From Streptomyces sp. KMM 9044 (GTDB taxonomy: Bacteria > Actinomycetota > Actinomycetes > Streptomycetales > Streptomycetaceae): 64,000 nucleotides of DNA. Within the stretch, counting starts at the first letter, position 1. Every line of letters starts with the position of its first letter. Shown one piece after another: positions 9,022 through 18,900 of this stretch. The stretch lies in NCBI RefSeq assembly GCF_024701375.2, contig NZ_CP113910.1, positions 6,200,001 through 6,264,000 of the forward strand, written 5' to 3'. A program made the position numbers and the translations under genes. The notes below the pieces were generated by a model. That model ran no database searches. It was not told the origin of the DNA and saw only the letters and a program-made list of their open reading frames with translations.

Positions 9022-9639
9022 GTGACGACGTACCGGGAAAAGATGACCGCGGGTGACCTCTTCGTATATGGCGACGAACAGCTGGCGGACGACCGCCTTC
9101 GCGCGGCGCTTCTCGTCGAGCGGTACAACGCGACCAGTGTCGGTGACTCGGGCGGACGCCGGAAGATTCTCGAGGAACTCCTCGGCTCCGTGGGCGAGGA
9201 CATCGAGGTGCGTTCTCCGTTCCACTGCCTGTACGGCCGCAACATCTCCCTCTCCGACAAAGTGTTCGTTAATTTCGGGGGCGTGTTCCTGGACACGGCC
9301 CCCATCCGGATAGGCGCCCGGACCCTGATCGGCCCGAACGTCCAGCTGCTCACCGCGACCCACCCGCTCGAACCCGGACTGCGCCGGCAGGGGTACGAGT
9401 TCGGCGAGGAGATCGTCATCGGCGGCAACGTCTGGATCGGCGGCGGTGCCATCGTCTGCCCCGGCGTGACCATCGGCGACGACGCGGTGGTGGGAGCCGG
9501 CAGCGTGGTCACCCGGGACGTGCCGCCCGGTGTCCTTGTGCGCGGGAACCCCGCCCGGGTCGTCGGCCCGTTGCCGTTGGGGGACGATTCCGACGCCTGG
9601 ACCCGGCGGCCGGCGCGCGACGACGACGCCACCCCGTAG
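9022..9639 (+). CDS. maltose/nodulation-type hexapeptide acetyltransferase
   Basis: About 205 residues with the maltose-acetyltransferase N-terminal cap (YREKMTAGDLF, RLRAALLVERYN) followed by the left-handed parallel beta-helix of hexapeptide repeats (IVIGGNVWIGGGAIV, TIGDDAVVGAGSVV). The active-site histidine context ATHPLEP is present. Relatives acetylate hydroxyls of sugars and related substrates with acetyl-CoA. GTG at 9022 follows AGGGGA at good spacing. An ATG at 9043 is the alternative. It is divergent from the proC-like gene and heads the plus-strand block that continues into dnaN. A role in modifying the peptide or a precursor is only inferred from position. Confidence 0.85.
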   Translation: MTTYREKMTAGDLFVYGDEQLADDRLRAALLVERYNATSVGDSGGRRKILEELLGSVGEDIEVRSPFHCLYGRNISLSDKVFVNFGGVFLDTAPIRIGARTLIGPNVQLLTATHPLEPGLRRQGYEFGEEIVIGGNVWIGGGAIVCPGVTIGDDAVVGAGSVVTRDVPPGVLVRGNPARVVGPLPLGDDSDAWTRRPARDDDATP

Positions 9640-9718
9640 CTTGAGCGCCACGGGGCCGGTCATGCTTGACTCGGTCCCCTGACAGAGAACGTGAACGACC
9701 CAGAGGTAGGGGGGCACC

Positions 9719-10849
9719 ATGAAATTCCGAGTGGAGCGCGACGAGATTGTGGAGGCGACGGCGTGGGCGGCGCGCAGTCTGGCCTCCAGGCCGACAGTGC
9801 CGATCCTCGCCGGCATTCTGCTGAAGGCCGACGAGAGGCTGACGCTCTCCGGTTACGACTACGAGGTCTCCACCCGCGCCGAAGTCGACGTCGAGGTCAT
9901 CGAGCCCGGCACCGCGCTGGTCTCCGGCCGTCTGCTGGCCGAGATCATGCGTAGCATGCCGCCGGGCGTCATCGAGCTGGTGGGCGACGCGACCAGGGTC
10001 ACGTTGGAGGGGAGCGGCACCCGCTTCACCCTCCAGACGCTGCCCGTCGAGGACTACCCTGCCCTGCCGGTCGTACCGGGCCTGGCGGGTACGGTCGCCG
10101 GTGACGCCTTCAGCGCCGCGGTCGCGCACGTCGCCCTCGCCGCCTCGCGCGACGAGTCGGTCCCCATCCTCACCGGCCTCCACCTGGAGGCCAAGGGCGA
10201 TGTGCTCACCCTGGCCTGCACCGACCGCTACCGCATCGCCATGCGGGAGCTGAAGTGGAACCCCGTCGATCCCGACGTGTCGCTCAGCGCCGTCATACCG
10301 GCCAAGGCGATCGCGCAGACCGCCAAGTCCATGCCGTCCGGGGCCGCCATCTCGCTCAGCCTCAGCGGGAACAGCGAGTCCGGCGGGGCCGAGACCATCG
10401 GATTCGAGTTCCAGGGCCGGCGGGCCACCTCGCGCCTCATCGGTGCCGAGTTCATCAACTACCGGCAGCGGCTGCCCCGCGAGTTCGCCACCCGCGCCGC
10501 CGTGCGCACCGCGCCGTTCATGGACGCCATCAAGCGGGTGTCGCTGGTGGCCAACCGGAACTCCCCGGTGCGGCTGAGCTTCCAGGGCAGTGAGGTGATC
10601 CTGGAGGCGGCGACCGGCGATGAGGCCCAGGCCATGGCGTCGATGGACGCGCACATCGACGGCGAGGACATCGCCATCGCCTTCAACCCGCAGTTCCTCC
10701 TCGACGCGCTCAGCGCCGTCGAGACCGAGGTGGCCGTGCTCAACTGCCAGGCCCCGCTGAAGTCGGCCGTGCTGACCGGGCGGACCGCCGACGGCGAGGA
10801 CGTGGCGGACTACCAGTGCGTCATCATGCCAGTCCGGATGTCCTACTAG
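9719..10849 (+). CDS. dnaN: second DNA polymerase III beta clamp (DnaN paralogue), likely self-resistance
   Basis: 376 residues, the full length of the Streptomyces sliding clamp, with all three clamp domains. Examples are TLQTLPVEDYPALP near 100-113, ACTDRYRIAMREL near 166-178, APFMDAIKRVSLVANRNSPVRLSF in domain III and a C-terminal IMPVRMSY. In ordinary clamps the last motif reads MPVRL or MPMRL and borders the peptide-binding pocket, so the final M is a change worth noting. The chromosomal dnaN normally sits near oriC with dnaA, recF and gyrB, none of which are here. Inside an NRPS cluster the best parallel is griR, the clamp that protects the griselimycin producer. ATG 9719 follows GAGGTAGGGGGG. 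Confidence 0.95.
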   Translation: MKFRVERDEIVEATAWAARSLASRPTVPILAGILLKADERLTLSGYDYEVSTRAEVDVEVIEPGTALVSGRLLAEIMRSMPPGVIELVGDATRVTLEGSGTRFTLQTLPVEDYPALPVVPGLAGTVAGDAFSAAVAHVALAASRDESVPILTGLHLEAKGDVLTLACTDRYRIAMRELKWNPVDPDVSLSAVIPAKAIAQTAKSMPSGAAISLSLSGNSESGGAETIGFEFQGRRATSRLIGAEFINYRQRLPREFATRAAVRTAPFMDAIKRVSLVANRNSPVRLSFQGSEVILEAATGDEAQAMASMDAHIDGEDIAIAFNPQFLLDALSAVETEVAVLNCQAPLKSAVLTGRTADGEDVADYQCVIMPVRMSY

Positions 10850-10868
10850 AAACCGGAGCCCCTGGAAC

Positions 10869-11225
10869 ATGACCAGCAGCCAGGAACCCAAGCCGCAGAG
10901 CGATCCGGCACACTTCTTCTCGATCGACATCCGGGTCGGCCGGGTCGTGTCGGTAGAACCCTTCCCGGAGACGCGCAGGCCCGCCTGCAAACTCCGCGTG
11001 GACTTCGGCCCGTCGATGGGGGAGCTGTCGACCAGCGCGCAGGTGACCGACTATCCGGCCGACGAGCTGAAGGACCGTCTGGTGGTGGGCGCCGTCAATC
11101 TCGGGAGAAAGCGCATCGCCGGATTCGCCAGCGAATTCCTGCTCCTGGGGTCGTACGACAAGGACGGGAGGGTCCTCCTGCTGTCTCCTGATCCAGGGGC
11201 CGGCCCCGGTGACGTCGTCGGTTGA
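10869..11225 (+). CDS. csaA: CsaA-like tRNA-binding OB-fold protein
   Basis: 118 residues covering a single EMAP-II/CsaA-type tRNA-binding OB fold: FFSIDIRVGRVVSVEPFP at 15-32, PACKLRVDFG, SAQVTDYP and VVGAVNLGRKRIAGFASEFL. The family binds tRNA and, in Bacillus, has also been linked to protein export as a chaperone. Nothing else is attached. It starts 19 bp after the extra dnaN and is probably co-transcribed with it. Whether it is part of the protection mechanism, a delivery helper or a passenger cannot be told from sequence. Confidence 0.85.
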   Translation: MTSSQEPKPQSDPAHFFSIDIRVGRVVSVEPFPETRRPACKLRVDFGPSMGELSTSAQVTDYPADELKDRLVVGAVNLGRKRIAGFASEFLLLGSYDKDGRVLLLSPDPGAGPGDVVG

Positions 11226-11466
11226 TCTCCGGCGTCGAGTCGCGTACTGAGGCCTGTCAAGGGTGAGTTGACAGCATGTCAGGTCCCTTGATCGCTTACT
11301 CGGCGACCAGTGGATATGCCAAGATGACCCTGTCGCACAAGAATGCGGAAGATGCCGGGCGTGACGGGGGAGACGCGGTTCGGCCGGGCGCCCTCGGTGA
11401 CGCCCTCTCTCCCTCGTCCCCTTGGCTCGTCCTTCGCGGCGCGAGCCAGGAAGCAAAGGAGTGTCA

Positions 11467-12798
11467 GTGGCGAATCCGGATGCGAACACTTTCGATGTCG
11501 TCGTCGTGGGCGGTGGCCCCGCGGGGTCGTCCGCCGCGGTGACGATGGCCCGCAAAGGACTCTCCGTCCTCGTCCTGGAGCGTGCGGCGTTTCCTCGGTT
11601 CCACATCGGTGAGTCCATGCTCACCTACACGTCCGCGATGCTGGACAAGCTGGGCGTGACCGAGAAGGTGAAGGCCGAGGGCTTCCCGGTCAAGACGGGC
11701 GCGGAGTTCTGTCACACCGGCGAGGGTTTCCACCGGGTCGACTTCACCGACCAGGGCACGGGCCGCGCCCTGACCACCTTCCAGCTGGAGCGCGCCGACT
11801 TCGACGTGATCATGCTGGACCATGCCGCCGAGTGCGGGGCCACGGTCGTCCAGGAGGCGCGGGTCACCAAGGTCGACATGGAGGGCGACCGGGTCGTCGG
11901 CGTCACCTACACCGCCCAGGGCACCGAGCACAGCGTCCGGGCGCGCCGGGTCATCGACGCCAGCGGCCGCGCCGGCCTCATCACCAAGAACGTGCTGCGC
12001 AGCCGCAAGTACCCCCAGACCACCCGGACGGTCGCCGTCTTCCGCCACTACACCGGTGTCGACGAGGCGACCAACCCCGGTGTCGAGGGCGACATCCAGG
12101 TCGGCGCCCACGCGGACGGCTGGCTGTGGGCGATACCCGTGCGCAAGGACAAGCTCAGCGTCGGCACCGTGGTCCCCGCGAGCATGCTGCAGAGCGTCGA
12201 GTCGCCCGACGCCCTGTTCGAGGAGCACGTCAGCCGCGTCCCCCGCATCCGGCAGCGCATCGAGGGTGCCGAGCACGACGGGACCCTCGTCGAGAGCGAG
12301 TTCACGTACTACTCCGACCAGGTCGCGGGCCCCGGCTTCTTCGTCGTCGGCGACGCGGGCGCCTTCGCCAACCCGATCTTCTCCGCTGGCGTGTACCTCG
12401 CGCTCGTCTCCGGCACCCACGCCGGTGAGCTGACCGCCGGGCTGTTGAGCGGCGAGCGGGAGGAGGAGTCCACCGTCGACGAGTACCAGCGCTTTTACAA
12501 GACGGGCTACGACACCTACACCCGGCTGATTCACGGTTTCTACGACCATGACTACAACCTGGGCAAGTTCCTCAAGAGCACGGGTGCCCGCGTGGCCCCC
12601 ATGTGGGTCGCCCGGCTCCTGGGCGGAGACTTCTGGAGCGAGAAGAACCCGCTCGGCCGTCACCTGCGCGACCTGCCCGACAACAGCACCTTCTCCCCGT
12701 ACGAGCCGATGTACGGGTGCCCGGTCTACCCCGGGCTCGACTCCACCGAGCCGGCCGACACCAAGCTGCACGAGCCGCTGACCACGGCGCTCGACTGA
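11467..12798 (+). CDS. flavin-dependent halogenase-like protein
   Basis: About 443 residues. The FAD motif [13 protein letters not shown] (residues about 10-22) is followed by [10 protein letters not shown], a signature shared by PltA/CmlS-type FADH2-dependent halogenases, and by GWLWAIPV near 220, which satisfies the WxWxIP halogenase motif. [18 protein letters not shown] is the second FAD-binding motif. The family chlorinates or brominates activated aromatic groups, often while bound to a carrier protein, using FADH2 from a separate reductase, and no such reductase is seen here. GTG at 11467 is preferred because AGGAG ends five bases upstream. The GTG at 11461 overlaps that ribosome-binding site. 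Confidence 0.87.
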   Translation: MANPDANTFDVVVVGGGPAGSSAAVTMARKGLSVLVLERAAFPRFHIGESMLTYTSAMLDKLGVTEKVKAEGFPVKTGAEFCHTGEGFHRVDFTDQGTGRALTTFQLERADFDVIMLDHAAECGATVVQEARVTKVDMEGDRVVGVTYTAQGTEHSVRARRVIDASGRAGLITKNVLRSRKYPQTTRTVAVFRHYTGVDEATNPGVEGDIQVGAHADGWLWAIPVRKDKLSVGTVVPASMLQSVESPDALFEEHVSRVPRIRQRIEGAEHDGTLVESEFTYYSDQVAGPGFFVVGDAGAFANPIFSAGVYLALVSGTHAGELTAGLLSGEREEESTVDEYQRFYKTGYDTYTRLIHGFYDHDYNLGKFLKSTGARVAPMWVARLLGGDFWSEKNPLGRHLRDLPDNSTFSPYEPMYGCPVYPGLDSTEPADTKLHEPLTTALD

Positions 12799-12830
12799 TC
12801 TGAGGCCCGAGGTCCTTGTCAGGGCCGTAA

Positions 12831-12860
12831 CGGCGCCGGCGCTCCACCGCGCTGGCGCCG
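12831..12860 (+). terminator. hairpin between halogenase and NRPS
   Basis: The arms CGGCGCCGGCGC (12831-12842) and GCGCTGGCGCCG (12849-12860) pair with one mismatch around a 6-nt loop. It could end or attenuate the halogenase transcript before the NRPS gene. No T-run follows. Confidence 0.5.
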
Positions 12861-12925
12861 CTTCGTACGCATGCCCTCGCGCGGCGACGCGGAGGGGCCG
12901 ATCGTCTAGGGGAACGAGAACCAGG

Positions 12926-15900
12926 ATGTCCGAATCGCAGAGCACCTCGCACTCGCTGCTCGCAGCGCAGACTGGTATCTGGATGGGGCAGTCCCTCGAT
13001 CCATCGAGCCCCGCCTACCTGTGGGGCAACTACCTCGAGTTGCACGGCCCGATCGACGTCCCCCTGTTCCAGGCGGTCGTGGCCCGCGTGGTCGCCGAGA
13101 GCGAGACACTGCACGCGCGTTTCGTGGACGGCCCCGACGGACCGCGTCAGATATCCGTTCCGCCCACCGACTGGACCCTGCCCGTCGTCGACGTGAGCGA
13201 CGGGCCCGACCCCCTGCGGACCGTCGACGCCTGGGTGCGCGACGACCTGGCGGCCGCACCGGACCTGCGCGACGGGCGTCCCTTCCGCCAGGTGCTCTTC
13301 CGTGCAGCGCCCGACCGGTTCTTCTGGTACCAGAGCTACCACCACATCGTGCTGGACGCCTACGGGTCCGCCCTGATCAACCGCCGGGTGGCCGACCTCT
13401 ACAGCGCCCTGCGGGCAGGCGCCGAGGTCTCCCCGGACAATCCGTTCGGTTCCATGGCCGCGCTCCTCGCCGAGGAGCGGTCCTACCTCGCCTCCCCGCA
13501 GCACCAGGCGGACCAGGAGTTCTGGAGCGAGCGCTTCGCCGACCGGCCCGAGCAGATCAGCCTCACCCGCGCGTCCGCCGAGCCGCAGAACCGCTTCGTC
13601 CGCTACCGCCACGAGATGACCGCGGACGCCACCCGGTCGCTGACGGAGGCCGCCGGTGCGTTCGGCACCCGCCCGTCACGCCTGCTGATCGCCTCCACCG
13701 CCCTCTACCTGAGCCGCCTCACGGGCAGCCGGGACGTCGTCCTCGGCCTGCCGGTCGCCACGCGTCTCGACCCGGAGGCCCGGCGCACCCCCGCCATGAC
13801 TGCCAACGTCGTGCCCCTGCGCGTCACCGTGCACCCGGCCATGACCGCCGCCGAACTCGTCGCCCAGGTCTCCGGCGAGCTGAGGTCGGCGCTGCGCCAT
13901 CAGCGGCGCCGCGGCGAGGACATCCGGCGTGACCTTCAGCTGCCGGGCGCCCCGAGGCGATTCTTCGGCCCCGTCCTGAACGTCATGCGCTTCGAGACGC
14001 TGCGGTTCGGCGAGTGCGCCAGCACGATGCACAATCCCGCGGCCCCGCTGCTCGAGGACCTGTCGATCGTCGCCTACGACCGCCCCGACGCCGAGGGCCT
14101 GCGGATCGACGTCAACGGCAACCCGCGGCTGTACACCGCCGACGACCTCCACGCGCACGGCTCCCGGCTCATCACCACCCTGCGCACCCTCGCGGACCAC
14201 CCCGACCGGCCGACGGGCCGCCTGGACGTGATGTCCGCCAACGAGCTCGGCCGGGTGCTGCCCTCGGCGGCCCCCGGGCCCCGCGCGGCCACCCCGCGCA
14301 CCCTCCCGCAGACCTACGCCGCCGCGCCCCGAGACCCCTCGGCAACGGCCGTGGTCTGCGGCGGCACCACGCTGACGTACGCCGAACTCGACGCCCGGAC
14401 CAACCGGCTGGCCCGGCTCCTGATCGAGGCGGGCGTGGGCCCGGAAACGGTGGTGGCGCTGGCGCTGCCCCGGTCTGTGGAGACCGTCGTCGCGGCGCTC
14501 GCCGTGAGCAAGGCCGGCGGCGCGTACCTGCCCATCGACCCGTCCCTGCCCGCGGACCGGATCGCCTTCATGGCCGCCGGCACCCGGCCCGTCGTGGGGC
14601 TCGCCCTGTCCGCCACGCGGGAGACCCTTCCCGCCTCGCTGCCGGTGCTCGTCCTGGACGATCCCGGCACCGCGCAGCGGGCGGCGGCCTTCGGCCCCGC
14701 CGACATCCGCGACGAGGAGCGGCGCGGGGTGCTGCGGCCGGAGCACCCGGCGTACGTCATCTACACCTCGGGGTCCACCGGAACACCCAAGGGCGTCGTG
14801 GTCTCCCACCACAACGTGCGGCGGCTCTTCACCGGCACCGCGCGGCAGTTCGCCTTCGGCCCCGACGACGTCTGGACGCTGTTCCACTCCTACGCTTTCG
14901 ACTTCTCTGTCTGGGAGATGTGGGGCGCGCTCCTGCACGGCGGATGTGTGGTCGTCGTGCCCTTCGACGTGAGCCGGTCGCCCGACGACTTCCTGCGGCT
15001 CCTCGCCGACCAGCGGGTCACGGTGCTCAACCAGACCCCGTCGGCCTTCTACCAGCTCGTCGAGGCCGGCGGCCGGGACCCCGAGGCGGAGCGCCGGCTC
15101 GCGCTGCGCTGGGTCGTGTTCGGCGGCGAGGCGCTGGAACCCGCCCGGCTCGCCGGGTGGTTCGCCCGGCGTGGCGACACCGTGCCCACGCTCGTGAACA
15201 TGTACGGCATCACCGAGACGACCGTGCATGTCACCCGGCTGCCGCTCGTCGTCGCGGACGCCACCGGCCCGGAGCCCTCCCGGAGCCCCATCGGCTTCGC
15301 GCTGCCCGACCTCTCCCTGTACGTACTGGACGGCGCGCTGCGTCCGGTGCCGGTGGGCGGGACGGGCGAGCTGTACGTGTCCGGCGACGGTGTGGCGCGC
15401 GGCTACGCCGACCAGCGGGGCCTGACGGCGGAGCGGTTCGTGGCCGACCCGTACGGGCCGGCGGGTTCGCGGATGTACCGCACCGGTGACGTCGTGCGCC
15501 GGCGGGCGGACGGCGGGCTGGAGTACTTGGGGCGTGCGGACGACCAGGTCAAGATCCGTGGCTTCCGCATCGAACTGGGTGAGATCGAGGCGGTGCTCGC
15601 TCGGCACGCCGGCGTCCGGGGCGCCGTCGTCCTGGCGCGGGAGGACACGCCGGGTGAGGTACGGCTGGTCGCCTATGTGATCCCCGGGGAGGACGTCGAG
15701 GCCAACCCCCGGGAGCTGCGCGGGTTCGTCGGGGAGCGGCTGCCGGAGTACATGGTCCCGGCGGCCGTCGTCCTCCTCGACGCTTTCCCGCTGACCTCGA
15801 ACGGGAAGGTGGACCGGCGGGCGCTGCCCGAGCCGCGTTTCACCACGGACGGCCGCCGCCGGGCGCGCAGCCCGCGCGAGGACATCCTGTGCGAGCTGTT

Positions 15901-18900
15901 CGCCGAAGTGCTCGGCGTGCCCTCGGTCGGTGTGGAGGACAACTTCTTCGACCTGGGCGGGCACTCCCTGCTGGGTACGCGGTTGATCAGCCGGATCCGG
16001 GCCGTGCTGGGCGCGGAGGTCTCGATCCGGGCGCTGTTCGAGGCCCCGACCGTGGAAGGGCTGGCCCGGCGGCTGGACACCGAGACGCAGGTCCGTCCGC
16101 CCGTGACGCGCGGGACACGTCCCGGGGTGCTGCCGCTGTCGTTCGCCCAGCGCCGCCTGTGGTTCCTGCGCCGCCTGGAGGGCATCAGCGCCACCTACAA
16201 CATGGTCACCGCCGTCCGGCTCTCCGGGGCGCTCGACGTCGAGGCGCTGCGGACGGCCCTCGGTGACGTGATGGCCCGGCACGAGAGCCTGCGCACGGTG
16301 TTCCCCGAGATCGACGGGGTGCCATGTCAGCTGATCCTCGGCCCCGCCGAGGCCGGGGACCGGTTCGCCTTCTCGCTCACGGACGTGACGCCGGAGGAAG
16401 TGGACTCCGCACTGGCGGCCTCCGCCCGGCACGGCTTCGACCTGGAGCGTGAGCTTGCGCTGCGGGTGGAGGTGTTCTCGGTGGGTCCGCGGGAGCATGT
16501 GCTGTCGCTGGTGCTGCATCACGTCGCCGGCGACGGATGGTCGCTGGCCCCGCTCACCCGGGATCTGGCGCAGGCGTACGGTGCGCGGTGCCGCGGTGAG
16601 GCGCCGGTGTGGGAGCCGTTGCCGGTGCAGTACGCGGACTACACGTTGTGGCAGCGGGAGTTGCTGGGCGCACAGGACGACCCGGACAGCCTGCTCAGCA
16701 CCCAGCTCGCCTTCTGGAAGGAGGCGCTGGCCGGACTGCCCGAGCAGCACTCCCTCCCCACCGACCGCCCCCGCCCCGAGGTGAGCTCCTACCGGGGGGA
16801 CGGCCTGGAGACCTGCTTCGGCGCCGCCGTCCACCAGGGTGTCGCCGACCTGGCCCGCCGGTGCGGGGTCAGCGTGTTCATGGTGTTGCAGGCATCGCTG
16901 GCGGCGCTGTTCACACGGCTGGGCGCCGGCACGGACATCGCGCTGGGCACCCCGGTCGCGGGGCGCACCGACCAGGCCTTCGACGACCTCGTCGGCTACT
17001 TCGTCAACACCCTCGTGCTCCGCACCGACACCTCCGGCGACCCGACGTTCCGTGACCTGCTGGAGCGGGTGCGGGAAGCCGATCTGGCCGCGTACGCCCA
17101 CCAGGACGTGCCGCTGGAGAACGTGGTCGAGGTCCTCAACCCGCTGCGGTCCCTCGCGTACCACCCCCTCTTCCAGATCATGCTGGTGCTCCAGAGCGCC
17201 ACGGGCGAACTGGCGGCGTTCGACGGCCTGCGGACCCGGTACCGCCCGATGGGCAGCGGTGGCTCCCGCTTCGACATGGCGCTGAGTCTGTCGGAGACCC
17301 GCGACGCGGACGGCTCCCCGGCCGGCCTGGACGTGGTCGTTGAGTTCGCCACGGATCTGTTCGACCGGGGGTCGGTGGAGTCTTTGGTGGCGCGTTGGGA
17401 GCGGTTGCTGGGGGAGTTCGTGGTGGCTCCGGACCGTCGGATCGGGTCGGTTGATGTGCTGTCCCGGGATGAGCGGCGTGCGCTGCTCGACGGGGTCGGT
17501 GATGGTGGTGCGGCGGTGCCGTGGGTGTCGTTGGCGGGGATGGTGGAGCGGCGGGTGGCGGTTGATCCGGGCGCGCTTGCTGTGGTCTGTGGTGATCAGC
17601 GGTTGTCATATGGGGAGTTGGACGCGGCGGCGAGCCGGTTGGCGGGGTTGTTGGTGGGGCGGGGTGTGGGGCCTGAGTCGTTGGTGGCTTTGGTGTTGCC
17701 GCGGTCGGTGGAGATGGTCGTGGCGGTGTTGGCGGTGAGTAAGGCGGGTGGTGCGTATCTGCCGGTTGATCCGTCGTTGCCGTTGGACCGGGTGGCGTTC
17801 ATGGTGGCTGATACGCGGCCGGTGGTGGGTGTTGTGCTGTCGGGGACGCGGGGGGTGGTGCCCGTTGGTCTGCCGGTGGTGGTGCTGGATGATCCGGAGA
17901 CCGTGGCGGGTCTCGCGGGTATGGGGTTTGGTGAGGTGCGGGGTGGGGTGGTGCGGCCGGAGCATCCGGCGTATGTGATTTATACGTCGGGTTCGACGGG
18001 GATGCCGAAGGGTGTGGTGGTGCCGTCGGCGCAGTTGATGAGTTTCGCGTCGGTGATGGCGGATCGGTTCGGGGTGGTGCCGGGGCAGCGGGTGCTCATG
18101 GTGGCGTCTCCGAGTTTTGACGCGTCGGTGATGGAGTTGTTGATGGGGTTGCCGTGGGGCGCCGCGTTGGTGGTGGCTCCGGCGGGTGTGGTCGCGGGTG
18201 AGGAACTCGCCGCGCTCCTACGCGAACACCACGTCAGTCACGCACTGCTGCCGACCGCCCTCATGGCCACCGTCCCCGACGACGACCTGCCCGATCTCGT
18301 CTCCGTGGTCACCGGGGGCGCCGCGGTGGGGGAGGAGCTGTCGCGGCGTTGGGCGGCGGGGCGGGCGATGTTCAATGCCTACGGGCCGACCGAGGCGACG
18401 ATCTGTGCCACGCTGAGCGAGCGGCTGGAGTCGGGTGGTACGCCTCCGATCGGGGGTCCGATCAAGGGGCAGCGGGCGTATGTGCTGGACGAGGCGGTGC
18501 GGCCGGTTCCCGTCGGGGTCGTGGGTGAGCTGTATCTGGCCGGGCCCGGTCTGGCGCGTGGTTATGTGAACCGTCCCGGTCTTACGGCGGAGCGGTTCGT
18601 GGCCGATCCCTTCGGTCCGGCGGGTTCGCGGATGTACCGCACCGGTGACTTGGTGCGCTGGCGCGCGGACGGCCAGCTGGACTACGTCGGCCGCATCGAC
18701 CACCAGGTGAAGGTCCGCGGCTTCAGGATCGAACTCGGCGAGATCGACGCCGTACTGGCGGAGCACCCCGGTGTACGGGACGCGGTCGTCCTGGCGCGGG
18801 AGGACAGAGCGGGCGAGGCGATGCTCGTCGCCTACGTGGTCCCCGAGGGCGGCGCCGAGGCAGACCCCCGGGAGCTGCGCGGATTCGTGGGGGACCGGCT

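Noticed and set aside
13676..17164. Very long open frame antisense to the NRPS (1,162 codons)
   Set aside because: In high-GC DNA the opposite strand of a real gene stays open. The composition is His/Arg/Gly-rich with no domain, and the forward strand encodes clear C-A-T domains.
17540..18700. Naming the amino acid of A2 and A4
   Set aside because: The manually read codes DAMLVGAIC and DAMMVGAIC suggest a hydrophobic or aromatic residue, but I cannot match them to a known substrate with confidence.
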